DNA of 16,927 nt, from assembly GCA_946481465.1 (NCBI GenBank), contig CAMLOC010000009.1:1-16927 (forward strand), written 5' to 3'. Below, one piece after another: positions 6,931 through 16,749 of this stretch. How positions within the stretch are numbered: position 1 is the stretch's first letter; the number at the start of each line of letters is the position of its first letter. The DNA comes from an uncultured Shinella sp. (GTDB taxonomy: Bacteria > Pseudomonadota > Alphaproteobacteria > Rhizobiales > Rhizobiaceae). The translations under genes and the position numbers were made by a program. Below the pieces are notes generated by a model. It did no database searches. It worked only from the letters and a program-made list of their open reading frames with translations, and was not told the origin of the DNA.

Positions 6931-8254
6931 GCCGGACCTTCTCGTCGTTGGCGGCGGTCCCGCCGGCATTTCGGCTGCCCTTGCCGCCGCCGCGGCAGGC
7001 CTTTCCGTCCTCCTGTGCGAACAGCGCAGCGCGCTCGGCGGCGCCATTCACCGCCAGCCGGCGGAGGGCGTGCCACCCGTTCCCGCCGCCCCCTCGCTGG
7101 CCGGCCGCTGGGCGGACCTTGCGGCAAGGCTTGCCGCGAGCCCGGTGCGCGTCCTCACCCGGCACGCCTTTCTCGGCATCGACAGCACGGATGTCGTCCT
7201 TGTCGACGACCGGGCAGCGGGCCGGGTGCGGGTGTTTCGCCCACGCGCGGTGGTGCTTGCCGGCGGCGCGGTCGAGCGCGTCCGCCCGCGGCCCGGCTGG
7301 CATCTGCCGGGCGTCGCCACGGCCGGCGGGCTCCAGGTCATGCTCAAGGAGGGCCGCGCGCCGCAGGGCCGCGTGCTGCTGGCGGGCAGCGGGCCGCTGC
7401 TTATGGCGCTGGCGGCGCAGATGAGCGCGGCGGGCTGTCCGCCCGTCGCCGTCGTGGAGGCGGGAAATCCCTTCATGCAGCCTGTTGCCGCCCTCGGTCT
7501 CCTCGCCGGGCCCCGTCTTCTCGCCGATACCGCATCGCTGATGATGCCGGTGCTGCGCCGCCGCTTTGCCTGGCACCGAAGTACGGAGCTGACCGCGATC
7601 CTGCCCTCCGGCGGGGCGCTGGTCGCCTGCCTGCGCCGCGCCGACGGCCGCGAGGAGCGGCTGGTGGTCGACCGCATCGCCCTGCATGACGGCCTGCGGC
7701 CCAACGATTTCGCCTTGCCCGCCCTACGCGGCGACGGTGGCCTCCTCATCGAGCGCGCCGGCGACGTGCGTGAGATTCTCGGCGCGCATGCCGCCGAGGC
7801 GGACGGAACCGGCGCGGGCCGTCGGATCGCCGCCCGGCTCGCCGGCCGCCCGGTGCCGGGCGAACCGCCTGCCGTGGCCCGGGCGCGACGGTTCCAGGCG
7901 TCTCTCGCCGGCCTCTTTGCCCCCGCCGCCGGCGGCATGACGCTTGCCGATCTGCCGGCGGAGACCGTGCTTTGCCGCTGCGAGAACCGCACGGTCGGCG
8001 ACCTGAAGGGCCTCCTGTCGGGCCCGGATGCCCTTTCGCCTCGTGAGTTGCGCCTCAACGGCCGTTTCGGCATGGGCGCCTGCCAGGGACGCTTCTGCAT
8101 GGACCATGCCCTCGCCGTCGTGGAGGCGCTTCGCCCCGCCGCGCATCCGCCCGATGCGGCAGTGGTGGGCGGGCGCCGCTGGCCGCTACGTCCGGTCTGC
8201 CTCTCCGCCCTTGCGGATGCCGTTCCGGGCAATGGGCAGGCGCCGCCGTCCTGA
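6923..8254 (+). CDS. NAD(P)/FAD-dependent oxidoreductase with BFD-like [2Fe-2S] domain (OoxA/HcnB-like)
   Basis: 443-residue pyridine-nucleotide-disulfide-type oxidoreductase, the second flavoprotein of the trio. The start is ATG 6923, with GGAGG at 6912-6916; the open frame extends upstream but would overlap the small subunit. The N-terminal FAD fold has VVGGGPAGISAAL and a redox loop LGGAIHRQP. A second nucleotide fold shows LLAGSGPLLMALAAQ around residues 150-165. The C-terminal BFD-like domain has four cysteines, Cys351 and Cys353 (CRCEN) and Cys387 and Cys392 (CQGRFC), expected to bind a [2Fe-2S] cluster. It probably passes electrons from the catalytic subunit onward. A 43-bp gap separates it from the first binding-protein gene, still on the same strand. 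Confidence 0.87.
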   Translation: MGEPDLLVVGGGPAGISAALAAAAAGLSVLLCEQRSALGGAIHRQPAEGVPPVPAAPSLAGRWADLAARLAASPVRVLTRHAFLGIDSTDVVLVDDRAAGRVRVFRPRAVVLAGGAVERVRPRPGWHLPGVATAGGLQVMLKEGRAPQGRVLLAGSGPLLMALAAQMSAAGCPPVAVVEAGNPFMQPVAALGLLAGPRLLADTASLMMPVLRRRFAWHRSTELTAILPSGGALVACLRRADGREERLVVDRIALHDGLRPNDFALPALRGDGGLLIERAGDVREILGAHAAEADGTGAGRRIAARLAGRPVPGEPPAVARARRFQASLAGLFAPAAGGMTLADLPAETVLCRCENRTVGDLKGLLSGPDALSPRELRLNGRFGMGACQGRFCMDHALAVVEALRPAAHPPDAAVVGGRRWPLRPVCLSALADAVPGNGQAPPS

Positions 8255-8297
8255 AAGCTCTCGTTCAACGCATGCACACGATAAAAGGGGAATGCAC

Positions 8298-9785
8298 ATG
8301 AACAGAACGATGCGAACGCTTTCTTCAGGCCTTGCCCTCCTGCTGGCCTCTGTCGTCGCCGCGCCGCTGGCGCTGGCGCAGTCCGTCACCATCGCCATCG
8401 GCTCGGAGCCGTCCACCCTCGATGCACAGTTGCGCGACGACGGCGGGGAGCGCCAGGTCAACGACAATATCTACGAAGCGCTGATGGCGCGCACGCCGAC
8501 CGGCGAGCTGGTGCCGGGCCTTGCCGAGGCCGCGCCCGCGCGGATCGACGAGAAGACCTGGGAATTCAAGCTGCGTCCCGGCATCACGTTCCACAATGGC
8601 GAGGCCTTCAATGCCGATGCCGTCGTCGCCTCCGTGTTGCGCGTCATCGACCCCGCCAACAAGTCCGAGCAGATGGCCTATCTCGGCCCGCTCGCGGGCG
8701 CCGAGAAGGTGGACGACCTGACGGTTCGCATCGTGACGTCGGCGCCGGACCCGATCCTGCCGGCGCGCATGTACTGGCTGAAGATGGTGCCGGCCGCCTA
8801 TTCGAAGGATCCGGCGATCGGCGAGAAGCCGGTCGGCACCGGCCCCTACAAGTTCGTCGGCTGGGACCGCGGCACCAGCATCGCCCTTTCTGCCAATGCC
8901 GACTATTGGGGCGGCGCGCCTGAGATCGACGACGTGACTTTTCGCTTCGTCACGGAATCCGGCACACGGCTTTCCGGCCTGATGGCCGGCGAATTCGACG
9001 TGATCGTCAATCTCCTGCCGGAATTCGCCGACAGCGTTCCGCAGGCCAAGACCGTCAGCGGCCTCGACACGTCCGTTATCATCCTCGGCATCGACAATCC
9101 GGCGGTGAAGGATGTGCGGGTGCGCCGGGCGCTCAACATGGCCATCGACCGCCAGACGCTGGCCGACAGCCTCTTTGCCGGCCATGCGGGCGTGACGAAG
9201 GGGCAGCTGATCCTGCCCGGCGCCTTCGGCTACAACGAGGACCTCACGGCCTGGCCCTATGATCCGGCCGGCGCCAAGGCGCTGATCGAGGAGGCGGGCG
9301 CCACCGGCACGGTCATCAACCTCGTCGGCGAATCCGGCCGCTGGCTGAAGGACCGCGAGATGATCGAGGCGATCGCCGCCTACTGGACGGAGATCGGCAT
9401 CAAGGTGAATGTCGAAATCCTCGAATTCTCGGTCTATCTCGACCGCATCTTCGACATGGGCAAGCGGCCCGACAGCTATTTCGTGCTCAATTCCAACGAA
9501 CTGTTCGACGCCGACCGGGAAATGGCCTTCGCCTACGAGCCCGGCCAGGGCGGCGCGGCCAACAGCGACAAGGCGCTGGGCGAGGCGATCGTCGCGGCCC
9601 GCTCGCAGGTCGATGTCGAGAAGCGCAAGGCGGCCTACAAGGAGATCACCCGCAAGATCAACGAGGAGGCCTATGACGTGCCGCTGCTCAACCACCGCGA
9701 CATATACGGCCTGTCGGCGCGCATGGACTGGCAGCCGCGCGTCGATGCCAAGCTGATCGTCAAGGAAATGAAGGTCAATGAATGA
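8298..9785 (+). CDS. Peptide-type ABC transporter periplasmic binding protein, copy 1
   Basis: 495-residue extracytoplasmic solute-binding protein of family 5 (DppA/OppA type). The start ATG 8298 is chosen over the in-frame ATG 8292 because GGGG at 8287-8290 is 7 nt from the former and the second copy begins with the same residues MNRT. A Sec signal peptide covers residues 1-27, ending Ala-Leu-Ala before Gln28, with no lipobox, so the protein is soluble in the periplasm. Mature hallmarks are IGSEPSTLD at the N-terminus, FHNGEAFNADAVVAS, PVGTGPYKF and the hinge region ALNMAIDRQ. It is a close paralogue of the binding protein at 11358. It is separated from the permease genes by the small frame, the amidase and copy 2, but its ligand should use the same transporter. 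Confidence 0.93.
   Translation: MNRTMRTLSSGLALLLASVVAAPLALAQSVTIAIGSEPSTLDAQLRDDGGERQVNDNIYEALMARTPTGELVPGLAEAAPARIDEKTWEFKLRPGITFHNGEAFNADAVVASVLRVIDPANKSEQMAYLGPLAGAEKVDDLTVRIVTSAPDPILPARMYWLKMVPAAYSKDPAIGEKPVGTGPYKFVGWDRGTSIALSANADYWGGAPEIDDVTFRFVTESGTRLSGLMAGEFDVIVNLLPEFADSVPQAKTVSGLDTSVIILGIDNPAVKDVRVRRALNMAIDRQTLADSLFAGHAGVTKGQLILPGAFGYNEDLTAWPYDPAGAKALIEEAGATGTVINLVGESGRWLKDREMIEAIAAYWTEIGIKVNVEILEFSVYLDRIFDMGKRPDSYFVLNSNELFDADREMAFAYEPGQGGAANSDKALGEAIVAARSQVDVEKRKAAYKEITRKINEEAYDVPLLNHRDIYGLSARMDWQPRVDAKLIVKEMKVNE
9325..9359 (+). repeat. 35-bp identical block shared by the two binding-protein genes (copy A)
   Basis: Inside copy 1, this block encodes the segment around GESGRWLKDRE. 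It is base-for-base identical to 12385-12419 in copy 2, 3060 bp away in direct orientation. Other shared blocks of 23-29 bp occur along the two genes. Such direct repeats could recombine and remove the 58-aa frame and the amidase. Confidence 0.8.
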
Positions 9786-9954
9786 AACGGGGGGCAAGCC
9801 TGCCCTGAAGGCGATCGCGCCGGTCGAGTTGCCGGCCCGGGCATCCGGAAAGGAGGTCGCGGATTTCGTCCGCGGCCTTGCCATTCTGGATGACGTGGTG
9901 CTGCGCGCCCGGCGCCTTGCCGCCGAAACGGGCGTTGCGGAGGAGGAGCGATGA
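9778..9954 (+). CDS. 58-aa small protein coupled to the amidase (possible GatC/AtzG-like partner)
   Basis: A short frame from ATG 9778 to TGA 9952-9954 exactly bridges the gap between binding protein 1 and the amidase. It overlaps the former by 8 bp and the amidase start by ATGA. The product is 58 residues, acidic at both ends, with one predicted amphipathic helix in the run EVADFVRGLAILDDVVLRAR preceded by VELPARASG. Amidase-signature enzymes such as GatA and AtzE work with small helical partners (GatC, AtzG/DUF4089) of about 60-100 residues, often encoded just upstream. The layout and helix fit that pattern loosely, with a Leu-Pro turn before the helix. I cannot show homology. Only a weak AAGG at 9771-9774 precedes the start, so translation would depend on coupling. 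Confidence 0.6.
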   Translation: MNETGGKPALKAIAPVELPARASGKEVADFVRGLAILDDVVLRARRLAAETGVAEEER

Positions 9955-11309
9955 GCGGGCTGGAGACGCTTCCCATCCGCCGGCTCGCCGCGCTGGTCGC
10001 CGATCGTGCGCTTTCCGCCGTCGAGGTCACCGAGCATTTCCTCGCCCGCATGGCAGCGCTCGACGGGGCGCTGGCGGGTTTCAACCTGCCGACGCCCGAA
10101 GCGGCGCGGACGGCGGCCGCCGCCCTCGACGCGCGCCTTGCGGCGGGCGAAGCCGCAGGCCCGCTCGCCGGCATTCCGCTGTCGGTCAAGGATGTCGCCG
10201 ATGTCGCGGGGCTCGTCTCGGCGGGTGCGTCGGCCTCGCGCGCCGGGCGCCGGGCGCAGCAGGATGCGCCGGCCGTGGCGCGGCTGCGGGCGGCGGATGC
10301 CATCCTGCTCGGCAAGGCCAATTGCCACGAACTCGCCTTCGGCGGCCCGTCCTTCGATCTTCCCTTCCCGCCAGCCCGCAACCCGTGGAACCCCCGGTGC
10401 TTTCCGGGCGGCTCGTCCAGCGGGGCGGGGGTGACGGTTGCGGCGGGGCTCTGCCTCGGCTCGCTCGCCACCGATACGGCCGGCTCCATCCGCCTGCCGG
10501 CGACGCTGTGCGGCGTGGTCGGCCTCAAGCCGGGCAGGGGCGTGGTGCCGCTCGACGGCATCGCCGCGCTCGCCCCCTCCATGGACCATGCCGGCCCTGT
10601 CGCCCGCACGGCCGACGACGCGCGCATCCTCTTCGACGTGATGGCAGGCCGCGCCCCGTCCCCCGTCTTCGCCGGTAGCCTCAGGGGTCGGCGCATCGGC
10701 GTTCCGTCCGACGACTGGGGCGTGGGCGCGCTCATCCACGCCGACGTGCGGGCCGGCGTGGAGGCCGCCCTTGCGACGGCCCGGTCGGAGGGCGCCGAGA
10801 TCGTCACGCTCGACCTGCCGCCGCTCGATGCCTTCCACGCGCCCGGAACGATCGTCATGATGGCGGAGGTGGCACGCGAACACGGCCCGGCGGTGCGGGC
10901 CGGGTGGGATCGGTTCGGAGCGATCTTCCGGGTCCGCGCCCTGGTCGGCGACGGCATTTCGCAGGACGACTACCGCATGGCGGAGCGCCTGCGCACTGTC
11001 CTGACCGCCCGCCTCGTCGCTGCGCTGGCAGAGGTGGATGCGCTTCTCGTGCCCGGCGCGCTTTCGCCGGCCGGCCCGCTGGCGGATGTCGATCCCTTCT
11101 ATTTCATGAAGGACCCGATCCCGAACATCGTGGCGAACTATACGGGCCTGCCGGCCCTTGCCTTTCCCGCCGGCCACGCCGCGGACGGCATGCCGGTCGG
11201 CGTCCAGATCCTCGGGGCTCCGGGGACGGAGCACCGGCTGCTCGATATCGCGGAAAGCTTCGAGCGCGCCGATCCCGACCGGTTTGCCGCGCGGCCGCCG
11301 CCGGGTTAA
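9951..11309 (+). CDS. Amidase-signature family hydrolase
   Basis: 452-residue cytoplasmic hydrolase of the amidase signature family (GatA/AtzE/amidase), which cleaves carbon-nitrogen amide bonds. The Ser-cisSer-Lys triad is visible: Lys80 in LSVKD, Ser155 in the glycine/serine loop GGSSSG (153-158), and nucleophile Ser179 in DTAGSIRLPA. The 24-residue Ser-Ser spacing is normal. The start ATG 9951 follows a strong GGAGGAGG at 9939-9946 and overlaps the stop of the 58-aa frame. It lies between two peptide-type binding proteins and downstream of the dehydrogenase trio, so it probably hydrolyses the imported compound or an intermediate. It lacks the other Gat genes nearby, so it is not part of tRNA amidation. 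Actual substrate unknown. Confidence 0.92.
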   Translation: MSGLETLPIRRLAALVADRALSAVEVTEHFLARMAALDGALAGFNLPTPEAARTAAAALDARLAAGEAAGPLAGIPLSVKDVADVAGLVSAGASASRAGRRAQQDAPAVARLRAADAILLGKANCHELAFGGPSFDLPFPPARNPWNPRCFPGGSSSGAGVTVAAGLCLGSLATDTAGSIRLPATLCGVVGLKPGRGVVPLDGIAALAPSMDHAGPVARTADDARILFDVMAGRAPSPVFAGSLRGRRIGVPSDDWGVGALIHADVRAGVEAALATARSEGAEIVTLDLPPLDAFHAPGTIVMMAEVAREHGPAVRAGWDRFGAIFRVRALVGDGISQDDYRMAERLRTVLTARLVAALAEVDALLVPGALSPAGPLADVDPFYFMKDPIPNIVANYTGLPALAFPAGHAADGMPVGVQILGAPGTEHRLLDIAESFERADPDRFAARPPPG

Positions 11310-11357
11310 GCCTGATACGAACCATTCGACCTGCCGTACAAAAAGGGGAACAGAACA

Positions 11358-12845
11358 ATGAACCGAACCACGAAGCGCCTGACCGCGGGGCTTTTCGCCC
11401 TCTTCGCCTCCACCGTCCTGCCGGCCGCGGCCTGGGCGCAGTCCATTACCATCGCCATCGGCTCCGAACCCTCGACGCTCGACCCGCAACTGCGCGACGA
11501 CGGCGGCGAGCGGCAGGTCAACGACAATATCTACGAGACGCTGATGGCCCGCACGCCGACCGGGGAGCTGGCGCCCGGCCTTGCCGCCGAAGCGCCAAGC
11601 CAGGTGGATGCGACGACCTGGCAGTTCAAGCTGCGCGGGAACGTGGCGTTCCACAACGGCGAGCCCTTCAATGCGGATGCCGTAGTCGCCTCGGTGGCGC
11701 GCGTCATCGACCCTGCCAACAAGTCCGAGCAGATGGCCTATTTCGGCACGATCGACCGGGCCGAGAAGGTCGACGACCTGACCGTCAACATCATCACCAA
11801 GGGGCCGGACCCGATCCTGCCCTCGCGCATGTACTGGATGAAGATGATCCCGCCGGGCTATGCCAAGGACGGCGATCTCGCCGGCGCGCCGGTCGGCACC
11901 GGCCCCTACAAGTTCGATAGCTGGAACCGCGGCACGGACCTGAAGCTCGTCGCCAATGCGGACTACTGGGGCGGCGAACCGCAGATCGACGACGTCACCT
12001 ATCGCTTCGTGACCGAGCCGGGCACCCGCCTGTCCGGCCTGATGGCCGGCGAGTTCGACGTCATCACCAACCTCCTGCCGGAATTCACCCAGCAGGTGCC
12101 GAAATTCGCGGCGGTGCCGGGGCTCGAGACCTCGGTCTTCGTGCTGGGCACCGACAACGAGGTGACGAAGGACCCGAAGGTGCGCGAGGCGCTCAATCTC
12201 GCCATCGACCGCCAGGCGATGGTCGAGAGCCTGTTCATGGGCTATGCGACGGTCGCCAAGGGCGCGCATATCAACCCGGCGGCCTTCGGCTTCAACGAGA
12301 AGCTCGAGAACTATGCCTATGATATCGAGAAGGCCCGCGCGCTGATCAAGGAAGCGGGGGCGGAAGGCAAGCCGCTCGTCGTCATCGGCGAATCCGGCCG
12401 CTGGCTGAAGGACCGCGAGCAGATCGAGGCGGTGGCGGCCTACTGGGCGCAGACGGGCCTCAACGTGACGACCGACATCCAGGAGTTCTCGCGCTATCTC
12501 GACAGCCTGATGGGCACCGGGCCGCGGCCGGACGCCATCTTCATCGCCAATTCGAACGAGCTTCTCGACGCCGACCGGGAAATGTCCTTCATCTACCACA
12601 AGGACGGCGCCGCCGCCTCCAACTCGGATGCGGAGATGGCCGGCAAGATCGACGCGGCGCGCGTGGAGACCGACGTTGCCAAGCGCAAGGCGCTCTACGA
12701 CGAGGTGCAGCAGAAGGGCCACGACCTGAATTACACCGTGCCCCTCTTCAACCTTCAGGATATTTACGGCATGTCTGAACGCATGGACTGGAAGCCGCGC
12801 GTCGATGCCAAGCTGATGGTCAGCGAGATGAAGGTGGTGGAATGA
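11358..12845 (+). CDS. Peptide-type ABC transporter periplasmic binding protein, copy 2
   Basis: 495-residue family 5 solute-binding protein, the same length as copy 1 and identical to it over well more than half of its residues by eye, aligning with few or balanced gaps. The start ATG 11358 follows GGGG at 11345-11348. The signal peptide is residues 1-27, ending Ala-Trp-Ala before Gln28, with no lipobox. It shares IGSEPSTLD, FHNGEPFNADAVVAS, PVGTGPYKF and ESGRWLKDRE with copy 1. It lies directly ahead of the permease genes, the usual position for the cognate binding protein, so it is probably the ancestral one and copy 1 may be the duplicate, or the reverse. Differences cluster in the C-terminal half, which may tune ligand preference. 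Confidence 0.93.
   Translation: MNRTTKRLTAGLFALFASTVLPAAAWAQSITIAIGSEPSTLDPQLRDDGGERQVNDNIYETLMARTPTGELAPGLAAEAPSQVDATTWQFKLRGNVAFHNGEPFNADAVVASVARVIDPANKSEQMAYFGTIDRAEKVDDLTVNIITKGPDPILPSRMYWMKMIPPGYAKDGDLAGAPVGTGPYKFDSWNRGTDLKLVANADYWGGEPQIDDVTYRFVTEPGTRLSGLMAGEFDVITNLLPEFTQQVPKFAAVPGLETSVFVLGTDNEVTKDPKVREALNLAIDRQAMVESLFMGYATVAKGAHINPAAFGFNEKLENYAYDIEKARALIKEAGAEGKPLVVIGESGRWLKDREQIEAVAAYWAQTGLNVTTDIQEFSRYLDSLMGTGPRPDAIFIANSNELLDADREMSFIYHKDGAAASNSDAEMAGKIDAARVETDVAKRKALYDEVQQKGHDLNYTVPLFNLQDIYGMSERMDWKPRVDAKLMVSEMKVVE
12385..12419 (+). repeat. 35-bp identical block shared by the two binding-protein genes (copy B)
   Basis: Second copy of the block at 9325-9359, at the same offset from the start codon as in copy 1 (the 3060-bp spacing equals the distance between the two start codons). 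This shows the genes align over this length with no net gap. Confidence 0.8.
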
Positions 12846-12859
12846 TGGCTCGGCCGGGC

Positions 12860-12883
12860 CCGGGCCGCATGGCCACGGCCCGG
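12860..12883 (+). other. Stem-loop between binding protein 2 and the first permease gene
   Basis: CCGGGCCG (12860-12867) pairs perfectly with CGGCCCGG (12876-12883) across the 8-nt loop CATGGCCA. The 70-bp gap is otherwise the largest untranslated spacer inside the transporter cluster. No T-run follows. Hairpins just after a binding-protein gene often protect that part of the mRNA and lower expression of the permeases. That role is inferred from position. Confidence 0.55.
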
Positions 12884-12915
12884 CCGCCCGCGGCAAGCCA
12901 CAGAGAAGGACGGTA

Positions 12916-13836
12916 ATGTTCGAATTCATCCTGCGTCGGCTGTTCCAGGGCTTCCTCGTCGTCTTCGGCGTGACGGCGACGGTCTTCGTCGTCACGCGGC
13001 TGGCGGGTGATCCTGTCGCGCTCATGCTGCCGCTCAGCGCGACGGATGCCCAGCGCGCGGCCTTCGCCCGCGAGATCGGGCTCGACCAGCCGATCCTCAC
13101 GCAGTTCCTGCGCTTTGTCGGCGACATCGCGACGCTGGATTTCGGCGACAGCCTCTGGCAGCGCCGCCCGGCGATCGCGGTGGTGTTCGAGCGCCTGCCG
13201 AACACGCTGATGCTGATCGGCGCCGGCCTCGGCGGGGCGGTGCTCCTGTCCATTCCGCTCGGCGCGATCGCGGCGCTGCGGCCGGGCGGCCTCGTCGACC
13301 GGCTGACCATGTCGGCCGGGCTGCTCGGTCTCGCCATGCCGCAATTCTGGCTTGGCCTCGTCGCCATCATGGTCTTCGCCGTCACGCTGCGCTGGCTGCC
13401 GACCTCGGGCATGGGCAGCGCCGCCCATCTGGTGCTGCCGGCCTTCACCCTCATGCTCACCCCGCTCGCCCGCTTCACCATGATGGTGCGCGCGGCGATG
13501 ATCGACGAACTGAACAAGCCCTATGTGAAGACGGCGCGTGCCAAGGGGCTGGGCCTCGCCCGCATCCTGCGCGTCCACACGCTGCGCAACATCCTCGTGC
13601 CGTTCCTGTCCATTTCGGGCTGGGAGCTGATCTCGACTCTGTCGGGCTATACGGTGGTGGTGGAGGCGGTCTTCGCCTGGCCGGGGCTGGGGCTGACGGC
13701 CGTGCAGGCCATCCAGCGCGGCGATCTTTTCCTGATGCAGGCGATCGTCTTCGTCATCGCCTTCCTGATCGTGTTGATCGGCATCGTGCTCGACATCCTG
13801 TCGAAGGCGGTCGATCCGAGAATAGAACTGAACTGA
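12916..13836 (+). CDS. Peptide-type ABC transporter permease (DppB-like)
   Basis: 306-residue inner-membrane permease of the binding-protein-dependent transport family, one half of the channel. Six hydrophobic segments lie at about 9-28, 97-119, 132-158, 171-190, 228-252 and 273-295, with the long periplasmic region between the first two (GDPVALML, LGLDQPI-like run) typical of DppB/OppB. The cytoplasmic loop that contacts the ATPase is at about 203-225 (YVKTARAKGLG, then HTLRN). The start ATG 12916 follows AAGGA at 12906-12910. The stop and the next start overlap as TGATG, so the two permeases are probably made in equal amounts. Confidence 0.94.
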   Translation: MFEFILRRLFQGFLVVFGVTATVFVVTRLAGDPVALMLPLSATDAQRAAFAREIGLDQPILTQFLRFVGDIATLDFGDSLWQRRPAIAVVFERLPNTLMLIGAGLGGAVLLSIPLGAIAALRPGGLVDRLTMSAGLLGLAMPQFWLGLVAIMVFAVTLRWLPTSGMGSAAHLVLPAFTLMLTPLARFTMMVRAAMIDELNKPYVKTARAKGLGLARILRVHTLRNILVPFLSISGWELISTLSGYTVVVEAVFAWPGLGLTAVQAIQRGDLFLMQAIVFVIAFLIVLIGIVLDILSKAVDPRIELN

Positions 13837-14782
13837 TGACCGCTCCCGCGTCCAGCGCCCCCCAATCCTTCGCCGCCCCGCGCGGCACGCTTTCGGAACT
13901 GTGGCACGACAAGACGGCGGCGATCGGCCTTGTCTTCATCGTGCTCATCGTCTTCGCGGCCCTCTTCGCGCCGCTGATCGCGCCCTACGAGCCGGCAGCG
14001 CAATCGCTGACCGCGCGCCTCAAGCCGCCGGTCTGGATGGCCAAGGGCAGCTGGGAACACATCCTCGGCACGGACAATCTCGGCCGTGACGTGTTCTCGC
14101 GCATTCTCTGGGGCGCCCGCGCGACGCTTCTCATCGGCGCCGTCACCTGTCTCCTGGCGGGCACCATCGGCACGGTCGTCGGTCTCTTTGCCGGCTTCCT
14201 CGGCGGGCGGACGGATTCGGTGCTGATGCGGCTCGTCGACATCCAGGTGAGCTTTCCCGGCATCCTCCTCATCCTGCTCGTCGTGGCCGTGCTCGGGCCG
14301 GGCGTCTGGACGCTGATCGCGGTCCTGTCGGTCACCAACTGGATGGTCTATGCGCGGCTGGTGCGCGGCATCGTCTCCTCGACGCGCCAGACCCCCTATG
14401 TGGAGGCCGCCGAGGTGATCGGCTGTCGGCCGGGGCGGGTGATCTTCCGGCATATCCTGCCCAATCTCGTCTCGCCGCTCCTGACGCTCGCCATCCTCGA
14501 ATTCACCAATATCGTGCTGGCGGAGGCGGCGGTGTCCTTCCTCGGCTTCGGCGTGCAGCCGCCGGCGACGTCCTGGGGCCTCGATGTCGCCTCGGGGCGC
14601 GACTATCTCTTCGTCGCCTGGTGGCTCGTCACCTTCCCGGGCCTTGCCATCGTCGCGACGGTGCTGTCGATCAACCTCTTCGCCAACTGGCTGCGCGTGA
14701 CCACCGATCCGGAGGAGCGCGAGAAGCGTTTCGCCCGGGCCGAGGCCGCCCGCCGGCGACGCGCGCGCAAGGGAGCCGGCGC

Positions 14783-14786
<4 letters not shown>
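13836..14786 (+). CDS. Peptide-type ABC transporter permease (DppC-like)
   Basis: 316-residue inner-membrane permease, the second half of the channel. The N-terminal cytoplasmic tail, the first membrane segment at about 28-50, and the run ILGTDNLGRDVFSRI at 77-90 are hallmarks of DppC/OppC. Further hydrophobic segments are at about 98-123, 137-155, 158-178, 212-235 and 258-283. The ATPase-contact loop is at about 188-210 (YVEAAEVIG, then HILPN). The C-terminal tail is strongly basic (runs of Arg near 307-312). There is no clear ribosome binding site; the TGATG junction implies coupled translation from dppB. The stop overlaps the ATPase start by ATGA. Confidence 0.94.
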
Positions 14787-15765
<979 letters not shown>

Positions 15766-15766
<1 letters not shown>

Positions 15767-16749
15767 TGACGGCTCGCCCCATCCTTTCCGTATCCGGCCT
15801 TTCCATTGACTACGAGCTCTCCGCCGGGAGCCTCTTCCGCAACCGTCTCGTCGTCAACGCCGTCGACAAGGTCAGCTTCGACATCGCGCCGGGCGAGACG
15901 CTGGGCCTCGTCGGCGAATCCGGTTCGGGCAAGACGACCGTCGGCCGGGCGGTCCTGCGCCGCATTCCGGCCGCCGGCGGCAGCATCGTCTTCGACGGCA
16001 GCGACATCACCCACCTTACGGGCGAGGCGCTGCGGCGGCTGCGTGCGCGCATGCAGATCGTGTTGCAGGATCCCTATACCTCGCTCAATCCGCGCATGAA
16101 GGTGGCCGACATCGTCGCCGAACCGCTCATCGTGCACGGGCTCGCCGCCTCGGCCGGGGAGGCGCGCGCCGTCGTCGCCGATCTCCTGGAGCGCGTCGGC
16201 CTGCCGCGCGAGGCGGCGGAGCGCTATCCGCACTCCTTCTCCGGCGGGCAGCGCCAGCGTATCGGCATCGCCCGGGCCCTGGCGCTGAAACCGGCGCTGA
16301 TCGTCGCCGACGAGCCGGTCTCCGCGCTCGACGTGTCGGTGCGCGCGCAGGTCGTCAACCTGATGCAGGACCTGCAGCGCGACCTCGGCCTTTCCTATCT
16401 CTTCATCGCCCATGATCTTGCCGTCGTCAGGCACATCTCGCACCGGGTGGCGATCATGTATGCCGGCCGCATCGTCGAGATGGCGAAGCGCGAGGCGATC
16501 TACGAGCGGCCGATCCACCCCTATACGCAGGCCCTGCTCTCCGCCGTCCCGGTCGCCAACCCAAAGCTCCAGCGCGAGCGGCGGCGCATCGTCCATCCCG
16601 GGGAATCCGTCGACATGGTTCACCCGCCGTCCGGCTGCCGCTTCCATCCGCGCTGCCCGCTGGCGACCGACCGCTGCCGGCAGGAGGAGCCGCCGCTGGC
16701 CCCCAAGGCCGGGGAGCATCTTGCCGCCTGCTGGAACAGTGCCCCATGA
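15766..16749 (+). CDS. Peptide-type ABC transporter ATPase (DppF-like)
   Basis: 327-residue partner ATPase. Walker A is GESGSGKTT at 50-58, the signature FSGGQRQR begins at 158, and Walker B is [12 protein letters not shown] with Asp182/Glu183. The Q-loop run [12 protein letters not shown] is the DppF/OppF form. The C-terminal extension carries [13 protein letters not shown]. Start ATG 15766 overlaps the previous stop (TGATG), with a G-run at 15753-15758 as ribosome binding site; an in-frame GTG sits one codon upstream. Together with the DppB-, DppC- and DppD-like proteins and two binding proteins this makes a complete importer. Its stop overlaps the next gene by ATGA. Confidence 0.94.

Noticed and set aside
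9951..11309. Amidase as GatA of the tRNA amidotransferase
   Set aside because: No gatB nearby, and the gene lies inside a peptide-transport operon; the 58-aa neighbour is shorter than typical GatC.
8325..13517. Very long 1730-codon open frame on the - strand opposite the binding proteins and amidase
   Set aside because: It is a mirror frame created by strong GC bias at third codon positions; its residues are rich in Arg, Gly, Asp and His with no recognisable domain, and the + strand genes explain the region fully.
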